Of a stretch of DNA of 64,000 nt, positions 55,766 through 64,000 are shown piece after piece. The position numbers were made by a program, and so were the translations under genes. The notes beneath the pieces are model-generated. The model made no database searches and was not told the origin of the DNA. It was given only the letters and a program-made list of their open reading frames with translations. Origin of the DNA: Scytonematopsis contorta HA4267-MV1. GTDB lineage: Bacteria; Cyanobacteriota; Cyanobacteriia; Cyanobacteriales; Nostocaceae. Positions within the stretch are counted from its first letter, which is position 1; the number at the start of each line of letters is the position of its first letter. The DNA is taken from positions 228,980 through 292,979 of the forward strand of contig JAHHIC010000084.1 of the NCBI GenBank assembly GCA_019359035.1, given 5' to 3'.

Positions 55766-57652
55766 ATGTATAAGTATTCAAGCTTACCAGAGCCAAATTC
55801 ACAGACTTCAGAAAGCATATCTCAGTTGACAACAATTGAGGAACTTCGTGCCGAGTTGTGGTTGGAGCGCAGCTTGAACCGTTTACATACCTGTTTAAGC
55901 GATTGTTTAGTTTCCACAATTACCACAAATCTTAACCAAGAAGACCAGCAAGGAATTATTTTAAAATGCGTAGTTAACGAATTAAATGCCGCTCTAAACA
56001 CCAGCAGGGTGGCAATAGCCCTCAAGCAACCACAAGCCAGCGGATGCAAAATTTCTTACACCTTGAGTTCTGTATCCCGACGTTCCAACAAGAGACTTTT
56101 GGGAGTAATGCCACACACAACCAAAAAGCAGCGTTGGAAACCAGGACAAATAATTGATATAAAAGATTTACAGCAGCTAGAAACCCAAAATTTACCAGAT
56201 GCTTGGACAATAGGTAATGGCGTCTCAGGAGCTAATGGGTGGTTAATATTCGGCAAAGCTCCCATTCGCTCTAATTATCATTCACACAAATTAAACAAAG
56301 CATTACCAGCAAAATATAAAGCGGAACTAATCGCACGTGCAGCCAAGCTGTGTACGATTACTCTAGATAAACTGGCAAAATTGCAACACTTACAGCAACA
56401 AGCTCTAGACTTAGAAAATATTAACCAAGACTTAGAGCGTACAAACCAACTGAAAAATCAGTTTCTGGCAAACACCAGTCACGAAATTCGTACACCCTTA
56501 AGCTCTATTTTAGGTTTCACACAGTTGCTGCTAGTCCAAGGCTACAACCCCAGCAGAGAACGTCAGCAAGAGTATTTAAATATTATCCAATCCAGCGGTA
56601 AACACCTGTTAGCGCTGATTAATGATATTTTGGATTTATCAAAAATTGAAGCCAACCAACTAGAAGTGCAGTGGGAAAAAGTCGAGATAGCTACACTATG
56701 TGCAAACGTTATATCTCTAGTAAAAGAAAAAGCAAATAGCAGAGGCTTGATACTGAAATGGGAAATAGACCCTAGAGTCACAACAATTATTGCCGACCCC
56801 TTGCGACTTAAGCAAATGCTTCTAAATTTGATTTTTAACGCTCTCAAGTTTACCAAAGAAGGAAGCGTGGGTTTAAAAATCGAACCCAACGGAGAATTTA
56901 TAAATTTTATAGTTTGGGACACAGGTACAGGCATTGCCAAAGAAATGCAAGCAGAACTTTTTCAGCCCTACTGTCAACTTCCCAATCCCGTCGTTAGTCG
57001 AGAAGAAGGAACAGGTTTAGGTTTAGCATTGACCCGCAAACTAGCCGAACTCCACGGAGGTTGGATAGAAGTAGAATCTGAACTTAAACAAGGTTCCCTT
57101 TTTATAATCGTCCTTCCCCTTGTTCCAAAAGGAGAAAACGGAAGATTTGAGGATGAAGCAGATAAAGCAGATGAGGCAGATGAAGAAAATAATAATATCC
57201 TTGAAACTCAACCACCCCCCCCGGACTACTCCCAACTCCCAACTCCCCACCCCCCAGAAATTCTCCTGGTAGAAGATGATTCACTAAATGCTCAGATGAT
57301 AGAAACTTATCTAAGTAATTTAGGCTACCGCGTAAATTTGGCAAAAAACGCCGTTGAAATGTGGAAAATACTGAAAGAAACAAAGCCAGAAGTTATCTTA
57401 ATAGATATTTACTTACCTGATGGCAATGGTTTAGAACTGGTGCAGGAATTACGACAAAACCAAGATTATCGCTCTATACCAATAATTGCTCAAACAGCAA
57501 TGGCAATGAAAGGCGACCGTGAAATTTGTTTAGCATCTGGAGTGGATGACTATATAGCTAAACCAATTGATTTATCTTTGTTAGAATCTATTATAAAGAA
57601 ATATAGCCATAAAGAATTAAATAAACTAGAAAAACTAGAAAAGTCAGAATAA
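55766..57652 (+). CDS. Hybrid histidine kinase (GAF-like, HisKA, HATPase, REC)
   Basis: From the ATG at 55766 (MYKYSSLPEPNSQTS) the protein has 628 residues; a TTG at 55724 is the alternative. An N-terminal GAF-like sensor region (about 25-215) lacks membrane helices. HisKA has FLANTSHEIRTPLSSILGF, and the ATPase domain has LIFNALKFT, VWDTGTGIA and GTGLGLALTRKL. A linker rich in Asp/Glu/Ala (DEADKADEADEE) then turns into PPPPDYSQLPTPHPPE, which is encoded by STRR-type DNA. A REC domain ends the protein, with EDD, phospho-acceptor Asp in ILIDIYLPDGNG, and Lys in YIAKPID. It is cytoplasmic; the signal is unknown. It is followed by larE after 45 bases on the same strand. Confidence 0.93.
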   Translation: MYKYSSLPEPNSQTSESISQLTTIEELRAELWLERSLNRLHTCLSDCLVSTITTNLNQEDQQGIILKCVVNELNAALNTSRVAIALKQPQASGCKISYTLSSVSRRSNKRLLGVMPHTTKKQRWKPGQIIDIKDLQQLETQNLPDAWTIGNGVSGANGWLIFGKAPIRSNYHSHKLNKALPAKYKAELIARAAKLCTITLDKLAKLQHLQQQALDLENINQDLERTNQLKNQFLANTSHEIRTPLSSILGFTQLLLVQGYNPSRERQQEYLNIIQSSGKHLLALINDILDLSKIEANQLEVQWEKVEIATLCANVISLVKEKANSRGLILKWEIDPRVTTIIADPLRLKQMLLNLIFNALKFTKEGSVGLKIEPNGEFINFIVWDTGTGIAKEMQAELFQPYCQLPNPVVSREEGTGLGLALTRKLAELHGGWIEVESELKQGSLFIIVLPLVPKGENGRFEDEADKADEADEENNNILETQPPPPDYSQLPTPHPPEILLVEDDSLNAQMIETYLSNLGYRVNLAKNAVEMWKILKETKPEVILIDIYLPDGNGLELVQELRQNQDYRSIPIIAQTAMAMKGDREICLASGVDDYIAKPIDLSLLESIIKKYSHKELNKLEKLEKSE

Positions 57653-57697
57653 CCACTTAGTTCCCTACTCAAAACTCAAAACTCTTAATTTTCCCCT

Positions 57698-58519
57698 ATG
57701 TTGACAGAAAAATTAGAGCAATTAAAAGCTATTTTTATGGAAATGGAGCAAGCTTTGATAGCTTATTCCGGGGGGATTGATAGCACTTTAGTTGCTAAAG
57801 TCGCTTATGATGTGCTAGGTAGCCGCGCTTTAGCAATAACAGCAGTTTCTCCAAGTCTATTGCCAGAAGAACTAGAAGACGCGAAAATTCAGGCAGCAAC
57901 GATTGGGATTTCTCACGAAATTGTAGAAACCCATGAAATGGAAAATCCTAATTACACCTCTAATCCAGTTAACCGCTGTTATTTTTGTAAAAGCGAACTT
58001 CACGATACCCTTAAACCATTAGCCACAAAATTGGGTTATCCATACGTAGTGGATGGAGTAAACGCCGATGATTTACAAGATTACCGTCCGGGTATCCAAG
58101 CAGCCAAAGAACGGGGTGCGCTTTCACCATTAGCATCCGTAAAAATCACAAAAGCTGAAGTTCGTCAACTTTCTCAACAACTAGGTTTACCTTGGTGGGA
58201 CAAACCCGCACAACCTTGTCTTAGTTCCCGTTTCCCTTATGGCGAAGAAATAACTATTGCTAAATTACAAAGAGTAGGAAGAGCAGAAATTTACCTACGT
58301 AAGCTAGGCTGGCAAAACTTGCGCGTGCGTTCAGAATCAGATACAGCACGCATTGAATTACCACCAGTACAAATCAAAGACTTTGTATTAAATACGGATT
58401 TAGACACTATCGTTTCCGCATTTCAAGAATTAGGCTTTTTATACGTAACGTTAGATTTAGAAGGTTATCGCAGCGGTAAGTTAAACAGAGTTTTAGCTGC
58501 GTCTTCCTCAACTAAATAA
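57698..58519 (+). CDS. larE: ATP-dependent sacrificial sulfur transferase LarE
   Basis: The 273-residue protein belongs to the PP-loop pyrophosphatase/LarE family. The PP-loop is SGGIDSTL (23-30). The later segment QPCLSSRFPYGE carries the cysteine that LarE sacrifices as sulfur donor when making the nickel pincer cofactor of lactate racemase-type enzymes. Central motifs VNRCYFCKSELHDTL and DGVNADDLQDYRPG are typical of the family. No larB, larC or larA homologue is nearby, so its target enzyme is unclear in this window. It overlaps the convergent DUF4864 gene by eight bases. Start ATG follows the hybrid kinase by 45 bases, so co-transcription is possible. Confidence 0.9.
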   Translation: MLTEKLEQLKAIFMEMEQALIAYSGGIDSTLVAKVAYDVLGSRALAITAVSPSLLPEELEDAKIQAATIGISHEIVETHEMENPNYTSNPVNRCYFCKSELHDTLKPLATKLGYPYVVDGVNADDLQDYRPGIQAAKERGALSPLASVKITKAEVRQLSQQLGLPWWDKPAQPCLSSRFPYGEEITIAKLQRVGRAEIYLRKLGWQNLRVRSESDTARIELPPVQIKDFVLNTDLDTIVSAFQELGFLYVTLDLEGYRSGKLNRVLAASSSTK

Positions 58520-58874
58520 TTTCCGTTTCCACAGAAACAATTAAGCAACCATTTATTTTCCAACAACCATCAACTTCTCGTTCCATCAAGTACAAAGCCC
58601 TCCTCGGTGTACCATCAGGAGAAAGTAGAAGCACAGGTTGAGTAACGCTTCCCTGAACTGTAGTTAATTTCTCAAAAAATACTGAACGTGGACGGTACAC
58701 AGCTGGATAGCTCTTTTTTACCATCCACATAAAATTGTCTGGAGTTTGAAATTGTTCTTGAATTCCTTCAGATGCAAAAGCAAAAGCAGTTTCAGCGTCA
58801 TCCCTTTGAAAAGCTTCTAGCTGACTTTCAATTGATGTACGAATTGCAACTGCGTCGTTATCAGTAATTTCCAT
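58512..58874 (-). CDS. DUF4864 family protein
   Basis: A 120-residue protein. The pattern IRTSIESQLEAFQRDDAETAF, followed by FASEGIQEQFQTPDNFMWMV and SYPAVYRPRSVFFEKL, matches the uncharacterised DUF4864 family, whose fold resembles NTF2-like ligand-binding domains. Its C-terminal strands (ALYLMEREVDGCWKINGCLI) fit that picture. There is no signal peptide. It overlaps larE by eight bases in convergent orientation. The MoxR gene lies upstream on the same strand after 94 bases that include STRR heptamers. Function is unknown. Confidence 0.8.
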   Translation of the reverse strand: MEITDNDAVAIRTSIESQLEAFQRDDAETAFAFASEGIQEQFQTPDNFMWMVKKSYPAVYRPRSVFFEKLTTVQGSVTQPVLLLSPDGTPRRALYLMEREVDGCWKINGCLIVSVETEII

Positions 58875-58936
58875 TGGATGAAATCAAACGGTATAGCAAA
58901 ACAACTAGTGTTTTTGAGGACAATTATAACTTAAAT

Positions 58937-58968
58937 AGTTGCCCACTCCCCACTCCCTACTCCCCACC
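58937..58968. repeat. Short CCCCACT STRR abutting the MoxR stop codon
   Basis: Four to five CCCCACT-type heptamers, including CCCTACT, end one base before the MoxR gene's stop codon (complement of CTA at 58969-58971). Confidence 0.85.
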
Positions 58969-59877
58969 CTAAGGAATCGGCACTGACCGCAATAATTTCT
59001 CCATTACTGTTTTTGCCCTGCGTCCACCAGTGGGAATAAGGCGATGGCTAAGTACGTAGGGAGCCATAAATTTGACATCATCAGGAATGAGGTAATCGCG
59101 TCCCGAAAGAAATGCTAAAGCTTGAGTGGCGCGATGTAATGATATCGTACCGCGAGGACTGACCCCAAGAGTTATTTCTTCGTCTTGTCGTGTTGCACGC
59201 ACTATATCGAGAATATACTGTTGTAAAGATGTATCAACTTTAACTTTTTTACAGAGACGACGTAGCTCCTCTAGTTCTTGTAAAGTTATACAGGACTGCA
59301 AATCATCCACAGTAACGTCATTTTGGAGACGTTGTAGCATTTGTAATTCTTCCGTTTCGCTGGGATAGCCCAAACTCAACGACACCATAAACCTATCCAT
59401 TTGTGCTTCTGGTAAAGGAAAAGTACCTTGGTATTCGATAGGGTTTTGGGTCGCGATAACAAAAAACGGTGTAGGAACAGAACGAGAAACACCATCAACA
59501 GTAACTTGATGTTCTTCCATCACTTCCAATAAAGCTGACTGAGTACGAGGTGTAGCGCGATTTATTTCGTCTGTTAACAAAATATTGGCAAATATTGGCC
59601 CTGGTAAAAAAGTAAATTCCCCATTTTTGGGGTTCCAAATGTTCGTACCCGTAATATCCGTAGGTAACAAATCTGGGGTACATTGTAGCCGCTGAAATTT
59701 ACCATCAATAGAACGAGCTAGTGTTTTTGCAAGCAAAGTCTTGCCCACACCTGGAACATCCTCTAGTAAAACATGCCCACCAGCTAATAAGGCTACAAGC
59801 ACTAAACGTATCACTTCGGCTTTGCCAACGATAGTTTGAGCCAGATTATTTGTCAGTACGTCGATTTTTTCTCTCAT
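58969..59877 (-). CDS. MoxR family AAA+ ATPase
   Basis: The 302-residue protein is a MoxR-type AAA+ chaperone ATPase. Walker A is GVGKTLLAKT near residue 43, Walker B is NILLTDEINRATPRTQSALL, sensor 1 lies in VIATQNPIEYQGTFPLPEAQMDRF, and the lid domain ends with GGRRAKTVMEKLLRSV. Such ATPases usually assist metal insertion or complex assembly together with VWA-domain proteins. No VWA gene is visible nearby, which is a little unusual. It lies 63 bases downstream of ribF on the same strand, so the two may be one transcript. Its stop codon touches a heptamer repeat. Confidence 0.92.
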   Translation of the reverse strand: MREKIDVLTNNLAQTIVGKAEVIRLVLVALLAGGHVLLEDVPGVGKTLLAKTLARSIDGKFQRLQCTPDLLPTDITGTNIWNPKNGEFTFLPGPIFANILLTDEINRATPRTQSALLEVMEEHQVTVDGVSRSVPTPFFVIATQNPIEYQGTFPLPEAQMDRFMVSLSLGYPSETEELQMLQRLQNDVTVDDLQSCITLQELEELRRLCKKVKVDTSLQQYILDIVRATRQDEEITLGVSPRGTISLHRATQALAFLSGRDYLIPDDVKFMAPYVLSHRLIPTGGRRAKTVMEKLLRSVPIP

Positions 59878-59940
59878 GGTAATAAGGAAGAAGGAAGAAG
59901 GAAGCCTTCATCCTTCATTGTTCCCACTTAACGCCGATTA

Positions 59941-61035
59941 TCAGCATTCTGTACTAAAAAATGCTTTGGCTACTTCGCAGTCTTGTTTTATTTGCGTTTT
60001 GAGAGCCTCTAGAGAAGGGAATTTTTGCTCTGGACGCAGAAATTTTTCTAATTCCACTACCATTTGCTTGCAATATAAATCTCCAGACCAATCGAATAAG
60101 TGTACTTCTACTGTGGTATAAATACCCTCTACTGTTGGACGAACGCCAATATTCATTACACCCAAACAGTCAAAGGCTGTATTATCAGTCGCTTCGGCTA
60201 AACCTTTGACGCGAACGGCATACACACCAAAACGAGGCAAAAACTTCTGTTTTGGTATTTGAATATTTGCCGTGGGAAAGCCGATTGTTCTACCAAGTTG
60301 ATTACCTTTGACAACAGAACCAATTAAGGTATAGCGACGACCAAGGAGTTTATTCGCAAGTTCTATGTTGCCACTTTCGAGGTGTTGGCGAATAAGTGAA
60401 GTACTGATACGTTCCCCTGTAGCGATACAAGATTCGCCCATACAGGTTTGTAAAGGTACAATTGTTACTGGTATACCAAACGGTTCAGCCAGAGCTTGTA
60501 AATCGAACGCTGTTCCACTACGCTTGCGGCCAAATTGAAAATCTTGTCCGACACTAATTTGTTGGCATTTTAGTTGTTGCACTAAAATTTTTTCCACAAA
60601 TTCGTCGGGAGGTAAAGAAGATAATTCTTTATCAAATGGTAGCAGTACTAATTGTTCGACACCAAGCGAACGCAACATTTGGACTTTTTCGTCAAGTGGC
60701 GTTAGCCAAGCACGAGGTTTCCCGGAAAAAAACTCTTGCGGATGGGGGTTAAAGGTGACAACTGTGGAGTATACTCGCTCGGATGTTGAGGACGCAAGAT
60801 TTGAGTCCAAGAGGGGAGAATTAATCTCTTGGGCACTTGGATGCTCGGACATAGCCCCTGGAACTGTGCCCCCTACTACATTTGTATTAGGGCGAAAAAT
60901 TGGTTTTATCACCTGTTGATGACCTAGATGTACGCCATCAAATTTTCCTAGCGCAATCCTAGTTGGAGTTAAAACTAATTCCGTCGAAGAAGTAACCCAC
61001 ACAGAACACCCATTTTGAGACAATTTTAGTGGCAC
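59941..61035 (-). CDS. ribF: Bifunctional riboflavin kinase / FAD synthetase
   Basis: The protein makes FMN and then FAD from riboflavin. The N-terminal FAD synthetase domain has ALGKFDGVHLGHQQVI, with the HxGH nucleotidyltransferase motif, and VVTFNPHPQEFF. The C-terminal flavokinase domain has LGRTIGFPTANI (PTAN motif) and GVMNIGVRPT. About 40 extra residues (TNVVGGTVPGAMSEHPSAQE and on) interrupt the synthetase domain between the HxGH motif and the second strand; this insertion is hydrophilic and variable. Start is a GTG at 61035; another in-frame GTG at 61002 (VWVTSSTEL) is equally possible. MoxR follows on the same strand. Confidence 0.93.
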   Translation of the reverse strand: MPLKLSQNGCSVWVTSSTELVLTPTRIALGKFDGVHLGHQQVIKPIFRPNTNVVGGTVPGAMSEHPSAQEINSPLLDSNLASSTSERVYSTVVTFNPHPQEFFSGKPRAWLTPLDEKVQMLRSLGVEQLVLLPFDKELSSLPPDEFVEKILVQQLKCQQISVGQDFQFGRKRSGTAFDLQALAEPFGIPVTIVPLQTCMGESCIATGERISTSLIRQHLESGNIELANKLLGRRYTLIGSVVKGNQLGRTIGFPTANIQIPKQKFLPRFGVYAVRVKGLAEATDNTAFDCLGVMNIGVRPTVEGIYTTVEVHLFDWSGDLYCKQMVVELEKFLRPEQKFPSLEALKTQIKQDCEVAKAFFSTEC

Positions 61036-61075
61036 GTCGATTCTGGGATTTGAGGTTAATTGAGCTAACTGGCTG

Positions 61076-61180
61076 TTGTTGGTTGTCGGTTGGCGGTTAA
61101 CGGTTGACGGTTAACGGTTACCCTGGTGACCAATTAGCAATTAGCAACTACCAATTAGCAATCACCAATCACCAACAATA
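61076..61180. repeat. Mixed heptamer repeats upstream of ribF
   Basis: GGTTGTC/GGTTGGC/GGTTAAC-type heptamers (61078-61122) are followed by CCAATTAG and CAATCAC-type units to 61180. Another ATCCAAA pair lies at 61241-61256. These occupy the gap between ribF and the metallo-hydrolase gene; no gene is visible here. Confidence 0.75.
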
Positions 61181-61272
61181 GCTTTAGCCCTTTATCACCA
61201 ATCTAATCCAAAATTCATGGTCTGAAGGACTTCCCGAAGGGTAATCCAAAATCCAAAACCCCCTTACAATCG

Positions 61273-62169
61273 TCATGCTGAAAAATTACTAACAGAAAAA
61301 GATTCTGATAAAGAAATTTTTGATGGCACTTCTAATACCATTCCTTCCCTTGCCATTACCGCATTAGGAAATTTAGAAGCCGCTAGTTCCCCAACATGGT
61401 CTAAAAAATCATCGTCGTGGGCTGGGTCGTGGTGGAAAATTACTAGTTTTTTGACATTCGCAGCTTGGGCTACTTTTATCGCTTCTTGCCAGGTCGAATG
61501 TCCCCAGCCTATTTTCGGTGATTTTGGTGAACTATACTCATCGTCGGTATAGGTAGAATCATAAATTAAAATATCCGCATCTCGTGCCAACCGTAGGACA
61601 TTTTTATCCAATTTGTCAGGAAAATGCTCAGTATCAGTTATATAAACTGCTGCACCTCCTTGCCAGTTAACTCGATATCCTACCGCTTCTCCTGGATGAT
61701 TTAGAGGTGCGGTTTCGACCTTAATATCTTCGATATTTATCGTCGATGGTGCTTTCACGTCGTGAAAATGCAGATTCGCCTGCATGATTTGCAACGGAAC
61801 TGGGAAATTTGGGTGCAGCATTTGGTCGTTCAAACGCTGCTCTACCGTAGAACCATCTGGTGCGATCGCGCCATAAATGTGAAAGGTATTGCCCTTAACA
61901 AACCCAGGTGTAAAAAAGGGAAAACCTTGCACATGGTCCCAGTGAGAATGAGTAAAAAACATGTGCGCCTCAGTAGGCATTTGGCGCAACAGAGACTGTC
62001 CCAAAACATGGAGTCCTGTACCCCCGTCGAAAATCAAGCGTTTGCCGCCGACTCGCATTTCAACGCAGGGGGTATTTCCTCCATAACGGACAGTGTTAGG
62101 CCCTGGGCAGGGTATACTGCCACGAACGCCCCAAAAATGTACAGTGAATTGATTTTCTATCCTTGACAT
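61273..62169 (-). CDS. Metallo-beta-lactamase fold metal-dependent hydrolase
   Basis: The 298-residue protein has the metal-binding motif THSHWDHVQGFPFF (HxHxDH), an upstream FDGGTGLHVLG strand, VYITDTEHFP with the next Asp ligand, and VIFHHDPAHDDDF with the last His. The N-terminus WGVRGSIPCPGPNTVRYGGN is characteristic of a subgroup close to RNase Z/PhnP and cyclic nucleotide phosphodiesterase-like enzymes. The substrate (phosphodiester) cannot be narrowed. It is cytoplasmic and monocistronic by layout. The ATG is at 62169, with weak leader information. Confidence 0.88.
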   Translation of the reverse strand: MSRIENQFTVHFWGVRGSIPCPGPNTVRYGGNTPCVEMRVGGKRLIFDGGTGLHVLGQSLLRQMPTEAHMFFTHSHWDHVQGFPFFTPGFVKGNTFHIYGAIAPDGSTVEQRLNDQMLHPNFPVPLQIMQANLHFHDVKAPSTINIEDIKVETAPLNHPGEAVGYRVNWQGGAAVYITDTEHFPDKLDKNVLRLARDADILIYDSTYTDDEYSSPKSPKIGWGHSTWQEAIKVAQAANVKKLVIFHHDPAHDDDFLDHVGELAASKFPNAVMAREGMVLEVPSKISLSESFSVSNFSA

Positions 62170-62490
62170 GGGTGTTGTCTTGCAAAGACTTAGCGGACAA
62201 ACAATAAAAGAAAGATGTTACTTATTTTGTCAAGTTTATGCTGTTTCACCCTAAATGGCTCTAGGTTAAACTATTGGTAAGACAGCATACCTTGTTTATC
62301 GGTATTAGAAAAAGGGGTCTCACACTTACAAGTAGGTTTAACACTACCGCAAGATGGATTGGCGATTTTTTTCAAAGATACATAAATACATATTAAGTAA
62401 GGAAAATTTTCAAGAACGCTCCTACTTTATAGCCTAAATTTTCTATTGATGGCTTTATAGTGACAAAAGTATTCAAGTATCTTGCATACT
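62170..62490. other. Intergenic region, nothing recognisable
   Basis: The 321 bases between surE and the metallo-hydrolase gene (both minus strand) contain no repeat, RNA gene or open frame I can support. It probably holds the metallo-hydrolase promoter and the surE 3' end. Confidence 0.4.
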
Positions 62491-63288
62491 TTACGTAAGT
62501 TTTAGTTTCCACTCCGATAGTTTCTCCAATCCCGTCGCGTAAGTAAGATTGTATTGCAACGGGGTAATACTGATGTAATTATCACGGATAACATGAACAT
62601 CGATGGGGACATTTTTCGGCAAATTTAAACCCTCAGAAGGTTCAATATCTTCTTGCACTTCCCCAGTGAGCCAGTAATAAGTTTTACCACGTGGGTCTAC
62701 TCGTTTATTAAAAACATCAACGTAACGTCTGACACCTTGACGAGTAAGTAATACCCCAGCGATTTCTTCCTGGGGAATGGCTGGAACATTAACGTTAAGT
62801 AACATTAAATCTGGCAAAGGGTTTTCTGCTAATTGCTGAACTAAAGTTTTTGCAAAATCAGCCGCTCCTTGAAATTCCTTAGAAGTATAACTTGTAAGGC
62901 TAAAAGCAATACTAGGGATACCCTCAATTAAACCCTCCATAGCAGCAGAAACCGTACCCGAATAAAGCACCTCAGTTCCAAGATTCGCACCTTGATTAAT
63001 GCCAGATAAAACCATATCAGGAGGAGAATCAAGCAAAGCCCACAGAGCTAATTTTACACAATCGCTAGGAGTACCATCACAAGCCCAAGCCTTAATAGCA
63101 GGGTGAAAAACCGACTCTACAATTTCAGCACGAATCGGTTGATGTAAAGTAAGTCCATGTCCCGTAGCTGAACGCTCCCTATCAGGACAAACTACAGTCA
63201 CATCATGACCAGCTTGCGCTAAAGTGTTGGCAAGAGTACGAATACCCAAAGCAGAAACCCCATCATCGTTGCTAATCAGCAGTTTCAT
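62491..63288 (-). CDS. surE: 5'/3'-nucleotidase SurE
   Basis: The 265-residue protein matches SurE, a metal-dependent phosphatase of nucleoside monophosphates. The N-terminal [12 protein letters not shown] holds the two metal-binding Asp residues, [21 protein letters not shown] and [10 protein letters not shown] the substrate and Asn ligand sites, and [10 protein letters not shown] the next motif. Length is normal. It acts in the cytoplasm in nucleotide homeostasis and stationary-phase survival. The ATG is clear ([11 protein letters not shown]). Upstream, GTTGACC-type heptamers (63300-63335) occupy the promoter region. No co-transcribed neighbour is obvious. Confidence 0.95.
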   Translation of the reverse strand: MKLLISNDDGVSALGIRTLANTLAQAGHDVTVVCPDRERSATGHGLTLHQPIRAEIVESVFHPAIKAWACDGTPSDCVKLALWALLDSPPDMVLSGINQGANLGTEVLYSGTVSAAMEGLIEGIPSIAFSLTSYTSKEFQGAADFAKTLVQQLAENPLPDLMLLNVNVPAIPQEEIAGVLLTRQGVRRYVDVFNKRVDPRGKTYYWLTGEVQEDIEPSEGLNLPKNVPIDVHVIRDNYISITPLQYNLTYATGLEKLSEWKLKLT

Positions 63289-63679
63289 TATTAAGACCGT
63301 TGGCTGTTGACCGTTGACCGTTGAGCGTTGACTGTTAGCGAATAGATGTTTGCAAATCTATCACCACTAGTAGCCATTGCTAAGAAAATTTGTATTTATT
63401 TTTATTTTATAGATATATACGATTCTAAAATTTTGACATCGGTTAAGTAATGCCCTAAGTGCTAAGGTTAGAGTGTCGAGAATTTTTTACATTACTCAAG
63501 ACTCAAAACTCAGGACTGAGGACTAACACTATGTCCGGTTAAATATCTATATATAATAATACTAAGATTGTAAAATTGAAAAGCTAGAGAATTTCGTAGA
63601 GACCGAATTAATTCTGTTACTACTGTAGACAGTGTAACATAAAGCACTATTTTGTTAACAGTATTTATAATGTATCCCC
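63289..63679. other. Intergenic region with heptamers
   Basis: GTTGACC/GTTGAGC heptamers lie at 63299-63337 and ACTCAAAACTCAGGACT-type units at 63496-63522. No gene is supported. The surE promoter is expected at the left end. Confidence 0.5.
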
Positions 63680-64000
63680 TGTAGAGACGCGATTAATCGC
63701 GTCTCTACAATTCAGGTGTAATTTCTAAACGCGATTAATCGCGTTTTTACAATTCAGGTGTAATTTCTAGACGCGATTAATCGCGTTTTTACAATTCAGG
63801 TGTAATTTCTAGACGCGATTAATCGCGTCTCTACAATTCAGGTGTAATTTCTAGACGCGATTAATCGCGTTTTTACAATTCAGGTGTAATTTCTAGACGC
63901 GATTAATCGCGTTTTTACAATTCAGGTGTAATTTCTAGACGCGATTAATCGCGTTTTTACAATTCAGGTGTAATTTCTAGACGCGATTAATCGCGTTTTT
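63680..64000. repeat. 42-bp tandem array, 8 copies of a palindrome, cut by window edge
   Basis: The first unit (63680-63709) is a perfect 30-bp palindrome: TGTAGAGACG, the core CGATTAATCG, then CGTCTCTACA. The core GCGATTAATCGC then recurs every 42 bases (63689, 63731, 63773 and on to 63983). The spacer is ACAATTCAGGTGTAATTTCT. Most later units have a decayed right arm (CGTTTTTAC); the fourth retains the intact CGTCTCTAC. The spacer differs completely from that of the array at 9841-10316. Confidence 0.95.

Noticed and set aside
1..64000. tRNA, rRNA, riboswitch or insertion sequence genes
   Set aside because: No T-loop or cloverleaf pattern, rRNA segment, known riboswitch core or transposase motif was recognised by eye; a covariance-model scan would be decisive.

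Overview
The window looks like chromosomal DNA of a filamentous, probably heterocyst-forming cyanobacterium (Nostocales in the broad sense). Direct support: a photosystem I PsaX gene, NDH-1 subunit NdhB, a CrtD-type carotenoid desaturase, PilT, an RRM/glycine-rich RNA-binding protein, GCGATCGC (HIP1) octamers, and many short tandemly repeated heptamers (STRR; CCCCACT, CCAATTA and ATCCAAA types), which are typical of this group. The genus cannot be fixed from sequence alone. I saw no rRNA, tRNA, CRISPR array or transposase gene.

Layout. 1-788: a 38-bp hairpin-forming tandem array cut by the window edge. 1052-8777: small basic ORF, Ap4A phosphorylase, SDR, unknown protein, O-methyltransferase, secreted trypsin-like protease, class V aminotransferase, Nudix hydrolase. 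8893-14075: KaiB-like fusion protein, a 44-bp palindromic array, PilT, small membrane protein, UDP-GlcNAc 2-epimerase. 14388-27284: giant HstK-type kinase, alpha/beta hydrolase, heme-oxygenase-like protein, two envelope proteins (SH3/peptidoglycan-binding and M23), CrtD. 27471-36351: Uma2 nuclease, two paralogous membrane proteins, TPR protein, Rieske oxygenase, PgpH-type 7TM-HD phosphodiesterase, then a compact operon (44-aa protein, aroQ, ADP-ribosylglycohydrolase-like). 36649-42554: topA, RRM protein, ndhB with a clear terminator. 42583-52710: decayed histidine kinase remnant, terpene synthase, CYP110-like P450, second giant HstK-type kinase, REC protein. 53085-63288: lipA, psaX, LivH-type permease, hybrid histidine kinase, larE, DUF4864, MoxR ATPase, ribF, metallo-beta-lactamase-fold enzyme, surE. 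63680-64000: a 42-bp palindromic array cut by the window edge.

How the parts relate. The most system-like unit is 43618-52710: a class I terpene synthase and a P450 in tandem, converging on a Ser/Thr-kinase/AAA/GAF/histidine-kinase protein with a REC protein upstream of it. This suggests a sesquiterpenoid pathway with its own signalling module. Most other genes are housekeeping singletons or short operons.

The other striking property is repeat invasion of coding sequence. Heptamers or palindromes have supplied stop codons, C-termini, linkers or in-frame insertions in LipA, PgpH, CrtD, a GAF domain and a hybrid kinase. One palindrome family appears with two interchangeable cores and has been amplified twice into tandem arrays. 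All functional calls come from reading motifs by eye; no database search was run.
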